From Dipteronia dyeriana (taxonomy: Eukaryota; Streptophyta; Magnoliopsida; Sapindales; Sapindaceae), in assembly GCA_032871835.1 (NCBI GenBank), contig CM065299.1, positions 84,511,652 through 84,575,651 on the forward strand: 64,000 bases of DNA, written 5' to 3'. Under the pieces are notes generated by a model. The model did not search any database. It had not been told where the DNA came from and worked only from the letters and a program-made list of their open reading frames with translations. This document shows, one piece after another, positions 1 to 20,119 of the stretch (positions are counted from its first letter, which is position 1; every line of letters begins with the position of its first letter). The position numbers and the translations under genes were made by a program.

Positions 1-527
1 ATCATCAAAAATAAGTTTTGAAATTGGCTTTAATGCGCTAATTTGTGTCTGAAATGTCTTAGAAAAGGGATTTTTGTTTGGCTTTAATGAACTAATTGGA
101 ACAAACACCTCCTGTTTCGAAATAATTTTTCAGGGTAAAGTGTAGGGGAAGCAGGACAGGTGAATAATTAGATGATGTCGGTGAATGTTTTTGGAGAGTA
201 CAGGTGCCAATGAAGTTAAAATTCTTGGTGATACAATTTATTTTGAGATTAAGTGATTTGTCAGATGGTTTTTAGCAGGAAGAACTGACCACACTTTGTA
301 TGCACGTAATGATTTCATGTTTACAAAATAATTAAACCGTGCCTAGTTTGTTTTCGAAAAGCATCAACTTATTGTTATTTGATATTGTTTTTGTAGAAAT
401 TGTTCATAACCAATTAGCTTGATTCATGACTTGTTTTCAACTTCTCTCTATCAAAATTTTTGTATCTTTTCGAAATTTTTGTATCTTTTGTTGATAGATT
501 TCGAAATTGATTTTCCTTTTTACATAA
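1..527. other. AT-rich non-coding DNA
   Basis: T-rich sequence with no convincing gene. The short open frame around 419-616 is low-complexity, lacks an ATG at its start and overlaps the tandem repeat that follows. No family recognised. Confidence 0.5.
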
Positions 528-776
528 ACAAATTAATTTTGTTAAGTTGTGATATTTTTCGAATTTTTGACAGTGATTATAACAAATTGATTTTGTTAAG
601 TTGTGATAGTTTTTGAAATTTTAACAGTGATTATAACAAAGTGATTTTTGTTCACTTGTGAATGGTTGTCTAAATTTGAGGAGGGATTTTAAGAAATTAA
701 TTTTGTTCAGTTGTGACTGATTTCAAAATCTGAACAGGGATTTTAACAAATTGGTTTGAACTTGTGATTTTCATAG
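528..776. repeat. 54-bp tandem repeat, about 4.5 copies
   Basis: Units begin with ACAAATT or a close variant at 528, 582, 636, 692 and 746, giving lengths of 54, 54, 56 and 54 bp plus a partial unit. Each reads ACAAATTGATTTTGTT, then an AGTTGTGA block, then a T-rich stretch ending near AGTGATTATA. The first two copies are nearly identical and the later ones more diverged, as expected for a local minisatellite expanding from its left side. No coding potential. Confidence 0.8.
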
Positions 777-903
777 ATACATTAAGAAAGCTTGAAGCTT
801 TAGAGTGTTTTTTATATCCGGTGTTAGCATAATTTGCATGTGAAAAAGGTTAGCATGATTTGTGGGTCCAAATTCAAACAAAATAAAAGTATATTTCAGC
901 TAG

Positions 904-1300
904 ATGATGACCAGACCCCTGCTGTGTTTTTTGTTTCTTTCTTTGATTATGTGTGTTTTTTGTGGTTTAATTATTGATGGCAATGTGAAGTTCAAATCGA
1001 GAGCTTTCAGCCATTTTACGGATAGTCTTGCCAAGCTTGATTCTAGCATGGGTGGTGATTTTGTTGAGTGGGGGGACCTTGGTAGCTGATTGTTTTGTCT
1101 GTTTTTGTTGTTGGTTGTTGTTTTTTGTTGGTATTGTTTTTGTTTGATGTTTGTTGGTGTGAGGCTGCCCTGTTTTTTATCCTGTGTTGTTGGGGCTTCT
1201 AGTTGCTTTGTGGTGGCAACTTGGGTGTTTGTTTTTGGGGCGGTCTGGTGTGGTGTTTGGCCTTTGGCTCTTGAATAAATTTACAATTTTTTTTTTAAAT
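904..1300 (+). mobile_element. possible LINE 3' end (remnant)
   Basis: A short open frame (roughly 904-1089) ends in a TGA and is followed by about 190 bp of strongly T/G-rich DNA that closes with CTCTTGAATAAATTT. This layout (end of a reading frame, T/G-rich 3' UTR, AATAAA, end) is typical of plant LINE tails. A sequence ending the same way occurs at about 62,560-62,948. No reverse-transcriptase motif is visible, so the call rests on composition and the shared ending; a decayed host 3' UTR is the alternative. Confidence 0.35.
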
Positions 1301-1359
1301 ATTGATAGCGATAGACTTTGGAAGAAACTGGAATGTTAAAATATTGCTTCAGTCAATGA

Positions 1360-1760
1360 GTTGTTGTGAAGTGGTGTGTTTTAATGATGTGAAATTGTGT
1401 GTTTTTTGTGGTTTCATTTCATTAATGATGTGAAATTGGGTATTAACTGGTGTGTTTAATTGTTATGAACGGGTGTGTTTAATGGGTTATGACTGGTGTG
1501 TTTAATTTGGTATGAACTGATGTGTTTAATTATTGTAGACGGGTGTGTTTAATGGGTTATAACTGATGTTATGACTGGTGTGTTTAATTGGGTATGACTG
1601 GTATGTTTAATTGTTGTGAACGAGTGTGTTTAATTGGATATGATTGGTGTGTTTAATGGGTTATGACTGGTGTGTTTACTGGGTTGTGACTGGTGCGTTT
1701 AATTGTCTAGCAATTATGTGTTTTTTAGTGTGTTTAATTGTTTAGCAACCAAGACATGAT
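1360..1760. repeat. GTGTGTTTAATT minisatellite, orientation A
   Basis: Some fifteen to twenty irregular units of about 20-28 bp built on GGTGTGTTTAATTGGTTATGA. The core is the exact complement of the AATTAAACACACC core in the arrays at 3,141-3,670, 4,608-5,440 and 21,275-21,490, so this array is inverted relative to those. Spacing and sequence between cores vary, unlike a CRISPR array. Confidence 0.8.
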
Positions 1761-3140
1761 CATGAATTTCCACTTCTTCTGGTGCACTTGTGAATTACAA
1801 GTTGTGATGACATTTGTTGTTCTGTTTTTTTATATTTTCCACTTAAACAATTAAAGTTAATTGGAATGAAATCTCATGAACCCATATGCTGAAATATCGA
1901 CCCACCTGCTAATGAAGTTGATATTATTTTTCTCTTAAAATAGAAAACAACCCACTTGTGTATCTCAACTATATGGTGTTGAATTGGTGGAAAGAAATGT
2001 GAAAGAAATGACGAGAATCAAGATGAGTGTGTTCTTTAGCCAATTTGTGTAGTGTCTTAAAGAGGCCATTCAGTCTTGTAGAGAAAAAAATACTCAGATT
2101 TGTGAAGTATTGACAATTATGAAGCTAAGTTTTTGTTTATAACTAGACAACCCCAATCTTTTGTAACCAGTTGTTGATTGAACATTGACAATTATGAAAC
2201 TAATTTTTCATTTTTTCAATGAATAGAAGAAGGGCCGGAAGCGCGAACCCCGAGAAGAGGAGATCGTCTGTCCAAACTCAAAACTGGTATACAATTAGTG
2301 GGCAGAACAGAACCGATAAATAGGTGAATGTTCGGAAGGAGTGATTTAGTGTAAAAAATTCAAGCCCGTAGGGTGATTTAGTGACTATGCCTAAATATAT
2401 TCCAGTAATGTTGAGTATTGTAATTTTTACATTTCAATTTGTCACTGGTATTTTTTCTACAAATCAATACAGGTTTTTTATTGTTTAGACATTATCATCA
2501 TATCATATAATGTCTATGATTATAATCGTGTTGTTGCCTCAATTTCAATACATGAAAAATCTTTAGAGTAGAATTTTGTCATGTGTTAATTTGTTTTTTT
2601 TCCTTGATGGAGTTACAGCAAATCTGATAATTTTGGTGGATGGTGGCAGATTATTAACACACCAAAATTTTCCATTTTTAACACACCAAATCTGTTAACA
2701 AATGACCTGATTCATACAAAATGCAAAATCCTTAATAAATAATATGTTTCATCAATAAATAATCATCAACATTAGTTTCATCACAATTCCAAAACAAGTG
2801 TTTTCAACAAAATACAAAATCCTTACTAACAGTTCATGAAATATAATTTCAACATAGTTCATGAAATACAACTAAATTCATAACAATTTCAACATAATCC
2901 TTAATAACACAAACACGATTTTTCGGGAGTATTCCATTCGCTTGGGTGTCCGATGGGAAAAATGGCACTGGAATAGCTTTCCAACCAGGTGTTTGTTTTG
3001 TAGAAATCAAAACTAAAGTATATAAATGTCTTTTTACAAAACCTACAAATTTCGTTGGTTGTATTCCTACATTTCAACAAATAAAAATCTCACATTTAGA
3101 TGTCAGTTTATTAAACCAGTCATACATTAAATAAGATGCA
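1761..3140. other. non-coding spacer between inverted minisatellites
   Basis: AT-rich sequence with no supported gene. A small GC-richer patch at about 2,225-2,390 resembles neither neighbour and is unidentified. Around 2,655-2,950 the phrases ACACACCAAA and AACACAAACACG foreshadow the array that follows. Confidence 0.4.
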
Positions 3141-3670
3141 ACCAATTAAACATACCAGAGCAGTCTAATTAAACACATTGAGGCAACCCAATTAAACACA
3201 CCAATGCAACCCTAATTAAACACACAAGGGCAAACCAAATTAAACATACCATGAGAAACCAAATTAAACACACAACGGTAAACCAATCAAACACACAACG
3301 GAAAACCAATTAAACACACCGGTGAGACCCAATTAAACACACCGGGACGAACCAAATTAAACACACCATTGTACACTAAATTAAACACACCAGAGCTACC
3401 CAGTTAAACACACTGGAGCGAATCAAATTAAACACACCACTGCACACAAAATTAAACACACCAGGACAACCCAATTAAACACACAAACCAATTAAATACA
3501 CAATTACAAACCAATTAAACACATTGGGGCAACCCAATTAAACACACCGCACTCAATTAAACACACCAGGCCAAACCAAATCAAATACACCAGGACAAAC
3601 AAATTAAATACACCACAGTTAATCAATTAAACACACCACGGTTAATTAATTAAACACATCGATGCAAACC
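3141..3670. repeat. AATTAAACACACC minisatellite, orientation B, block 1
   Basis: More than twenty units of about 20-27 bp with core CCAATTAAACACACC and a variable linker such as AGGGCAA, GGGACGAA or ACGGTAAA. It is the first of several blocks in this orientation and is followed directly by the first copy of the 230-bp unit. Confidence 0.85.
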
Positions 3671-3699
3671 CTCTTTTCAACCTAAATTCACCATCAAAT

Positions 3700-3945
3700 C
3701 TACAAATGAAACAAATTAACATAGGGTTTCAAAATTATACTTCTAGAAGAAGGACCTGCATCATCTCGATTCCTCATGAAATACGAAACTCAATCCGTGA
3801 AATACAAAGTCAAATCCGTGAAATAGGAAGCAAAATCAGAAGCTCCTATATGGTTTTTCTGTCATTACATAGAAAAATAAATGGGTTAGAACAATGGTAT
3901 AGATTGAACGAAGATTCTAGATGTGGGTTTTGATCCACAAATTTT
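3700..3945. repeat. 230-bp dispersed unit, copy 1
   Basis: Starts ATGAAACAAATTAA, then ATAGGGTTT, CTAGAAGAAGGA, repeated CCGTGAAATAC phrases, a TCCTATATGG block and AACAATGGTATAGATTGAA. The same ordered landmarks recur at 4,278-4,520 and 5,468-5,690. A 75-codon frame opens through this copy (3,706-3,933), but the other two copies do not keep it, so I do not call a gene. Confidence 0.75.
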
Positions 3946-4277
3946 CCATATATGGAAACAAGCAGATAAATTTTCCTAAGAGTTATCTCTTCTGTTTGCA
4001 TAAGATACATAAAACATTATTATCATCAAGAACCCTCAATAGTTCAGCAAAACAAGAATACTAGCTTTGACAAATCAAAACATGTCTATTGAACCTGAAT
4101 ATTATGCATTCAATAGCATACCGATTAATTTTTACAGATTATAATGCGTCAATTTTAAAAATCTTATTTGATTAAGAATCAATTGAGCAAATTTAAAAAA
4201 AAAATCTGAAAACTTTACACCATATATATTCTTCCAAAATTAATGTTTACTAAATTTGGCATTTATCATTACATCTT

Positions 4278-4520
4278 CATATGAAACAAATTAAAATAGG
4301 GTTTATAATACATACCTCTAGAAGAAGGACTTGGAGAATCTTGATTCATCAAAACAACCTAACCAAAAATCTGTGTAATACAAATCCCAATCCCTGAAAT
4401 TCGAACCAAAAAATGAATCTCCTATATATGGGTTTTATGTGATTTACAGAGACAAAAAAATGACTTTACAGTTTTAACAATGGTAGAAATTGAAGTGAGA
4501 TTTTTTATTTAATTGTATTT
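4278..4520. repeat. 230-bp dispersed unit, copy 2
   Basis: Same landmarks as copy 1 (ATGAAACAAATTAAAATAGG, CTAGAAGAAGGACTTGGAG, a TCCTATATATGGG block, AACAATGGTAGAAATTGAAG). Frameshifts relative to copy 1 abolish its open frame. AT-rich DNA at 3,946-4,277 separates the copies. Confidence 0.7.
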
Positions 4521-4607
4521 CAACGTCGGGGATGATGGATTTGTTCGTGGGTCCGAAAGATTGCCTTCTTGAATGGCCGACGGGTTTAGATAGTTTTGTC
4601 TGTTCAT

Positions 4608-5440
4608 ATCAATTAAACACACCAATTAAACAAGTAAGCACAAACTTATTTTGAACACAACTAAACACACCAGTTCAACCTAATTAAACACAAACATATT
4701 TCAAACACAATTAAATACACTGGTTCAACCTAATTAAACACATAAGTTAATCAGTTAAATACAAACAAGTGCACCGGAGAAGAAGTTGAAGTTGTTTGAG
4801 AAGAAAATGGAGACAAACCAGTGGATGAAAACATGGATCATGAAAAAGAAGTTGAAGTTGTCAGATAAGAAGATGGAGTCAAATAAGTGTTTAAAAACAT
4901 GGAGATCAATTAAACCCATAATGGAAAATCAATTAAACACATCAGGCCAATCATATTAAATATACTACGGCGAATCAATTAAACACATCAGACTAATCCA
5001 ATTAAACACACCAGAGCAGCAACAAGTGTAAATCAATTAAACACACCATAGTAAACAAATTGAACACATGAGGGCAACACCGGTTGTAAATCAATTAAAC
5101 ATACAAAGACAACCTAATTAAACACACAAGGGCAAACCAATTAAACACATCATGACAACCCAATTAAACACATTAGGGCAATACCAGGTGTAAATCAATT
5201 AAGCACACAATGAAAAATCAATTAAACACATCAGGACAACTAAATTAAACACACTATGGTAAATCAATTAAACACATCAAAGCAACCTAATAAACACATC
5301 GAGGCAACCCTCGTACTCAATTGACACACACCAGAACAAAACAAATTACACATCATGGATAATAAATTAAACACACTAAACGTAATCAATTAAACAAACC
5401 ACACCTTATCAATTAAACACACCAAAGTAAACCATCTCCT
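4608..5440. repeat. AATTAAACACACC minisatellite, orientation B, blocks 2 and 3
   Basis: Two runs of the same repeat (about 4,608-4,770 and 4,905-5,440) are separated by about 135 bp containing a local duplication (GAAGTTGAAGTTGT and relatives). Linkers differ from unit to unit. The run ends just before copy 3 of the 230-bp unit, so array and unit appear to have been duplicated together. Confidence 0.8.
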
Positions 5441-5467
5441 TCAATCTTAAATCATCATTACATCTAT

Positions 5468-5690
5468 ATATGAAACAAATTAAAATAGGGTTTCTAATAC
5501 ATACTTCTAGAAGAAGGATCTGGAGCATCTCGCTTCATCCTAACAACCTAATTCAAATCCATGAAATACGAATCCCAATCGTTGAAATTCGAAGCAAAAT
5601 CTAAATCTTCTATATGGGTTTTTTGTACAGTACAGAGACAAAAAAAATAGTTTTGCAGTTTCAACAATAGTAGAGATTGAAGAGAGAATT
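5468..5690. repeat. 230-bp dispersed unit, copy 3
   Basis: Matches copy 2 more closely than copy 1 (ATGAAACAAATTAAAATAGG, TTCTAGAAGAAGGATCTGG, CTATATGGGTTTTTTG, AACAATAGTAGAGATTGAAG). Together with copies 1 and 2 it makes three repeats of the order array plus unit. Confidence 0.7.
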
Positions 5691-6017
5691 TTGAACTATA
5701 TGTATTTCGGACATGGGAGGCCGGCGATTGAAGAAATTAAAGATCGAATGAGACAACAAAGAGAGAAAAAACATGAGATGTAGAAATTGAAGAAGAGAAA
5801 ACTCATGTGCAGAAATATTGTAGAAGAGAAAAACCATGTGCAGTAGCTGCGGTTGAAGGAGAAATTGAAGATCAGAGAAAAAAAAATGTATGCCGTGAAA
5901 AAACAAAGAGAGAGAAATGAGATGTAGAAATTGACTTAATAACCTAATAAATGGAGAGAGAAGAGAAACTTTTAAGACAAAAAGGAAATAAATAAAACAA
6001 ATAATGAATAAATGAAT

Positions 6018-6137
6018 AAATGAAGGGTATTTCAGTCTCTACAGCCAATTGTCGGGTAAAAATAATAAAAATAATAAAAACACTGATCTTGGATAAAAAC
6101 AATAAATCTCCTAATTTTTAGACTAAAAAGGGGTATT
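6018..6137. mobile_element. right terminal segment of a TIR-type element
   Basis: The stretch from the CAGCCAATTGTCGGGTAAAA phrase to AAAAAGGGGTATTTCC is, as its complement, closely similar to the left end of the element at 16,709 (GGAAATACCCATTTTTAGTC onward, through a TCGGCTGT phrase). The minisatellite-bearing region to its left is therefore probably a relative of that element, which also carries the AATTAAACACACC array. I could not find the matching left end. Confidence 0.55.
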
Positions 6138-6139
6138 TC

Positions 6140-6141
<2 letters not shown>

Positions 6142-6182
<41 letters not shown>

Positions 6183-6214
6183 ATATTATTATATTTTTAT
6201 ATTATATTATTATA

Positions 6215-6262
<48 letters not shown>
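6142..6262. repeat. (AT)n microsatellites
   Basis: Two pure AT-dinucleotide runs flank a short TTATATTATT spacer. They abut the terminal segment ending at about 6,137. Confidence 0.9.
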
Positions 6263-6269
<7 letters not shown>

Positions 6270-6643
6270 ATGAATACTCTTAGTTCTAGTTGGAAATAAA
6301 TTATTCATGAATATAAATATAGGGGCATTTTGATCATTTAAAAATCTTGTCCCGTCTTATCCTAACCGTATAAAACGTATAATAGAACTAAATGAAACAA
6401 ATGAAAAACAAAATATATATTTTTTATATAAAAAAGTGAAAACAAAACGAAAAACAAAAACAAAAAACGAAAAACAAGTATTTAGTGTTTTTTAAATCTT
6501 TCACTTTTAACACTGATTTTGTTTTTTAATTTTTTTTTCGTTTTCTGAAAATAAAATGAAAAATGGTTAATGAACGCGCTTTGGAAATCGTTTTTGAAAA
6601 ATAAAACACGAAAACGGACCGAAAAACAGCGGCATGACAGGAC

Positions 6644-6687
<44 letters not shown>

Positions 6688-6689
6688 CT
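6263..6689. other. non-coding DNA with a poly(T) tract
   Basis: Contains A-rich phrases of the form CGAAAAACAAAAAC and, at about 6,647-6,684, an uninterrupted T run of roughly 38 bases. No gene. Confidence 0.6.
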
Positions 6690-6953
6690 TAACGAGTTGT
6701 ATACCAGCTACAGGGAGACAGACAGACAGTTAACAACGAACTCGAAATAACTCAATTGCTGACGTCGAAACGGTTAAATAATGACGTGAATAATACACCA
6801 GACTGAGCAATTCCCAGAAGATTTCATCGATTTGCGCTATAACCGTCACTGTTGAAAGAGATTTGTTGTTACATGTAATTAATTAATGTATATGTTGAAG
6901 ATATTACTACAATTCAAGCGATTAGGGTTTTGAGTTTTCCAATTTTATTATCG
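6690..6953 (+). promoter_or_regulatory. PEX6 upstream region and 5' leader
   Basis: The 264 bp before the PEX6 start hold two ACGT-core elements: TGACGTCG at about 6,760 and ATGACGTGAA at about 6,781, the kind of site bound by plant bZIP factors. There is no clear TATA box close to the start. Distal DNA is transposon- and microsatellite-derived, so the native promoter may be short. Transcription start unknown. Confidence 0.4.
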
Positions 6954-15582
<8,629 letters not shown>

Positions 15583-15870
15583 ATGACTAGTCAACCGTTG
15601 TAAAATTTTGTAATGTGTCCTTCGTAAGCAAGCTGAACGGGCCTTCGAAAAGAGAGCCTACAACATTGGATCCCCTGAACTGGTTTAGTGTAAATTCTCT
15701 CTTCTTCAATTGTATATAATTTGGAAACAACTTGTTTGTTATACAGAAAGAACTGTATATCAAAATGAGCAATACAATTAAAAGCATAATATTGTGATTC
15801 ATCGACTTTGTAACGTAAGCCACTATACCAGAGATGGATCGCCTTGAGATTATACATTTTTGTTGACATA
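15583..15870 (+). terminator. PEX6 3' UTR and probable polyadenylation region
   Basis: The PEX6 stop (TGA, 15,580-15,582) is followed by AT-rich DNA with T-rich upstream elements (TTTTGTAATG, TTGTATATAATTTGG) and an AATACAATTAAAAGCATAA cluster near 15,770 that could serve as a degenerate near-upstream element. No canonical AATAAA is seen. The exact cleavage site cannot be read from sequence. Confidence 0.4.
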
Positions 15871-16708
15871 TATCATGCAGTTCTCTTTCTTCTTTACTTT
15901 AATTTTCTTCTCTTTGTAGTTTACAGCCTGGTGTCTTTTCTGTGTCAAATTTAGTTTAATGGCTATATAATAATGTAGTTTATTTCCAAGCCTAACATGC
16001 TGATTGCTGAGTCCATATAGACTTGTTGTGGCTTGATTGTCATTCTCCACTGCGATACTAGTCTACCTGCTGCTGTGGGGAATCCAATTGGATGATGATA
16101 TATGTGCTTCTTTATTGCAACATGCCTTCTAGAACGTTTGATTGTGCTCACATGTGCTTTGTTGATGTATAAAAAATAAATAGTCACTTAAAATGTGTCA
16201 TAAAAATTATTTAATTTGTATATATTTAAAAAAAAAACCAGAAAATTTTAATCTGGTTTATATTTCTATCATGCATGTATTTGTATATGGGGTCATTTCT
16301 TCAGTATGGACATTTATATCTTTTTCTACCATACAAAAATATATATTTATATAATTACATGTTAATAGAAAATAAATGTATATAGATAAATATGTCTGCA
16401 TAAAAAATGAAAAAAATTGGGTATATCTAAAATTTATCTCAATCTTATTAAAATGGGATTGGTATTGCTTTTGAAAAGTTAAAATCAGTTTATTTTATAA
16501 TTTTAACATAAATGGATGTTCGGTAAAACTTCCAAAAGTGATTAATTAAAGTTTGAACTGTGATTTTAATAATAATGTAGGGGTTACTTTTTGAAAGTGA
16601 AATAATCTATTTTGGCATTTGATGAATCTTTTAAAATATTATTATTATTATTATTATTATTATTAAATTAAGTTGAAATCATTTATATATATTCTTCTTC
16701 TTTTTTAG
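15871..16708. other. intergenic DNA
   Basis: No supported gene. At about 16,445-16,640 is a fragment (GGTATTGCTTTTGAAAAG) resembling the ends of common plant MITEs. A (TTA)n microsatellite lies at about 16,638-16,664. Confidence 0.5.
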
Positions 16709-17334
16709 GAAATACCCATTTTTAGTCAAAAAATAAGGAGGTTTATTGATTTTACCAAATATTAGTATTTTTATTGTTTCTACCTAATAATCGGCTGTAA
16801 ATACCTAAATGCTTCTCATTATTTTCTTTATCTCTTCTCTCTCCTTTGATCAGAATCATTTTTTCTTCATTTTCTCTCTTCCTTTCTCTGTTCAATTAGA
16901 GTAGACCGCGGTTCGGTTTCGGTGCGGTTCCAGTTCCGAACCGAAACCGCCAGGGAGGTGGTTCTTGTTCCCCCAGTTTCGGTCCGGTTTGGTTGTTTAG
17001 GCGGTTCGGTTTTTTTTTTACTACTAACTTAAAAATATATATATCAAACATAATACATGTAATGATGTGAAATTGTAAATGGATTTTATTAGGTAAGCTA
17101 AAATTAGAATAAAATAAATATATAAAAAAAAAACTAAAAAAATAAATTGAAATAAAAGTATAAAACTAAACAAAAAAAAAATCGGTCATGTATTTAATTT
17201 GTACCACAATTAAGTTGTCTACGTATCCTCTTAGGGTTAAGAGGAATCAAAGACCACATAGTTCTTTTACCATTTATTGCCGGTTCGGTGAAACCATGAG
17301 GCGTGAGGTGAGTTGGGACACAATAAATCTATAA

Positions 17335-20119
17335 CTAATCAATGTCTTCTGTTCCAGTGGTGTGGTCATCGTCGAAGAAATTGTAGAGTGTTTCATGTTC
17401 GAGTTTTTGTTGTCTGTTTTACGTATGGGCTCAATCATTAATACAAACTTGGACTTGAATCGATTCTAGACTCAAAAGTGAACACCTTGCATCCATAATA
17501 TTTCCATTGGCGCTAAACTCTTGTTCCACGGCCACTGTAGAAACTGGTGTTGTTAGAATTTGTTTGGCTATTATAGTCAAGATTTGGAAGTGTTTTTCAT
17601 AATCCCTCCACTAATGTAGGATATCAAATTGTTCCACGTCATTGTCTCCCATAAAATTAAAACTGGTATTATGATAAGTTTCAATCTCAAAATACGAGAC
17701 CGAGCTTGATGAAAAAGATGAAGAAGAAGCTCGAAATTTTTTAGTCTTTTAGGATAACAATTGAGACCCTAACCTAACAATCCAGAAGATTGAGTATGGG
17801 ATACATTTTGAGTAGACATGTCACCGGTTTTGGTTTCGGTTCGGAACCGGTGGTTCTGGTTTTGGTTCTGGTTCTGGTTCTGGTTTTAGGGTAACCTGAA
17901 CCGGAATCAGAACTGGCATTTACCGGTTTCAGTTCCGATGGTTCAATTTTTCGTTCACTAAAAAATATTACATATGTAAAAGTGGAATTGTAAATGCATG
18001 TTATTGGGTCGTCTATTTTTTTTAAAATTAAAATAAATAACAACTTTAAAAAATGTTTTGGTGGAACTGGACGGTTCCACCAAAACTGGAACAAAAACCG
18101 TGCACTATAGTGATTCCGGTTCGGTTCCGAACCGAAACCGAACACCTCGGTTAGGCTCCGATTTTTTTCGTGTTGATTCCGGTTCGGTTCGAACCGGTGA
18201 ACTTAACCAAACGATCTCCATGTCCGAACCAGAACCAAACACTCCGGTTCGGCTTCGGTATTTTCTTGTCGATTCCGGTTCGGTTCACCGGTTCGAACCG
18301 AACCGTCGACATGTCTAATTTTGAGTTTGTGGAACACTAATGTTCAGTGATTGACCATAAATTCTACGATATTCATCATATAACTAATAAAATAATGTCT
18401 TAATTGTAAAACAATAAATATGAATATCTACTTCTATTTTTAAACATTCATAATAAAGAGTTAAATAATCAGTCAAATTTTCTAATTTACAACGTGGGTC
18501 AAACACAATGTAAGCAAATAAATAGTTGGAAACTCCCTATAATAGTCTAACCATTTTTTTTCATAGTTTCAATCCATGCATCTAATTGTATATCGGATGA
18601 ACACTCCGAAAATGCACCAGCAATATTACAACTCTCAATAATAAATAATTGAGTAGTAGGATAATAAATACCAGATAAATTGTTAGTAGTACTATTAAAG
18701 ACTTTTAACAAATTACAATTTTTTGTTCAAACATCTCAATGGTGTGGATAAATATTGATTTGACTAACATTATATTGCATAAAAGAAACTAATAAATCTC
18801 TATAATCATAACTTTCAGAAAGCAATTTATAAGTAGAATTTCAACGTGTTGGAACATCACGAGAAAATCTAATGGGACGTCTACCTGTCTATTTACAAAA
18901 TCTTACACATACTTTCATAGCGTTCGAAAGTTTCCATAAATAAAAGCGAACATCTTTAATGGGTTTAATAAAAGCTTGAATAATTTCCAAACCTTTAAGA
19001 AATTCCAAACATTTTTAAACACATAAATTTAAAACATGGCACACACATATTTGATGAAAAAAAATACTATTAAAATAAGGTTTGTATAATTCAATTAAAG
19101 CAGGAATAATTGAAGTATTATTGGAAGCATTGTCAAAACCAACTGAAAAAAAATTACTTTCAATTTTATACTTTTCAAAAATCATTTTCATATTTTTATA
19201 AATATTATCTGCAGTATGTGTATCATCAAAAACTCTAAATTCAAGAATTTGTTTTGTATTATCCATGCTTTGTCCAAATAATGGCAAGTTACACCCAAAT
19301 ATGAATGCATTCGTCAATGGTTAGTTCGTATATCGACATATACGGAAACACGACCTTTATAGTTCTCAAATCTTTTTTTCTTTTTTATAAGTATCATAAA
19401 GTGTACGTGTGAGAGTGGTTCTAGAAACACGATATACAGCAGGATTTAATGCTCTATGACAATAATTAATAAAATCAACCTTTTCACTAAAACCAAAAGG
19501 TAAATATTCTACAGTTATCATTCTAGCTAATTCTTCTCTATTGGTTTGATCACTATATTTAAATAATTGAGTATTAGGGGTGTAGCGAACTTGGAAATTG
19601 AGATTGTGTACTCGACCTGGCATGTTCTGCTGGATGACGGGACGTAATATGCTTCCAATATGTGTCGTATCCTCCAGTTTTAGTCCCCTTAAATTCTTTG
19701 GGGCAATAATTACAAACCCGAACCTCGTTCCATCCTCATTTGTAATTCTCTTCATATGATATATAAATAGATCAGATTTGGGTTGCTTCTTATCCTTCTC
19801 GAAGATCTCTTCAATACGTGGTACTTCAAAATCTGGATCTAGAGAGGGACATATTTTCTGATTGGCTAGTGGTATTAGGGCTAGGCTGGCCAGTATCGGG
19901 TTCAAAAATTATTAAAGAGGGACTATGATGGGCTGGATAGCCTGGATAGTTTAGGGATTCAATATAGATTTTTCGTTGTAGGAACTCATGCTAAACAGTG
20001 TCATTAAAACAGATATTATCCGGCTGGATCGGCACCAGCTCCGACATACGACCCTTACCAGTCCTGGAAATGGAACGTCTTTGAGCGTCTCTAGCTCCAC
20101 TTCCACTTCTACTTGCCAT
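17335..20119 (-). pseudogene. hAT transposase, broken and split by a MITE
   Basis: Read right to left, it begins with an ATG at 20,119 (MASRSGSGARDAQRR) and meets a stop after about 44 codons. A long fragment follows (19,905-19,366) containing ELARMITVEYLPFGF and SRTTLTRTLYDTYKKE, then another (19,317-19,015) with VGFDNASNNTS and CVCHVLNLCV, both typical of hAT transposases. DPRCKLENLTDYL is readable near 18,500. The 505-bp MITE at 17,813-18,317 then interrupts it. The dimerisation domain resumes lower down (STVAVEQEFSANGNIMDARC, then CINDWAH) and stops at 17,335. Several stops and frameshifts mean it makes no transposase. Subfamily (Ac-like or Tip100-like) not determined. Confidence 0.8.
17813..18317. 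mobile_element. 505-bp hAT-type MITE with perfect 8-bp target duplication
   Basis: The ends are TAGACATGTC and GACATGTCTA, a perfect 10-bp inverted repeat. ATTTTGAG flanks both sides (17,805-17,812 and 18,318-18,325), a perfect 8-bp target duplication of hAT length. The interior is dense in GGTTCGGTTC and GAACCG motifs in both orientations, resembling the subterminal DNA of the hAT element it interrupts. The reading frame across 18,058-18,318 only translates these repeats. Confidence 0.92.

Noticed and set aside
2225..2390. GC-richer patch as a possible gene fragment
   Set aside because: No open frame or recognisable motif; too short to assign.
3141..5440. CRISPR-like regularly spaced repeats
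   Set aside because: The core is short, spacing is irregular and linkers are related to each other; the context is a plant nuclear genome with no cas genes. It is a minisatellite.
18058..18318. 86-codon plus-strand frame
   Set aside because: It translates the GGTTCGG/GAACCG repeats of the MITE at 17,813-18,317.
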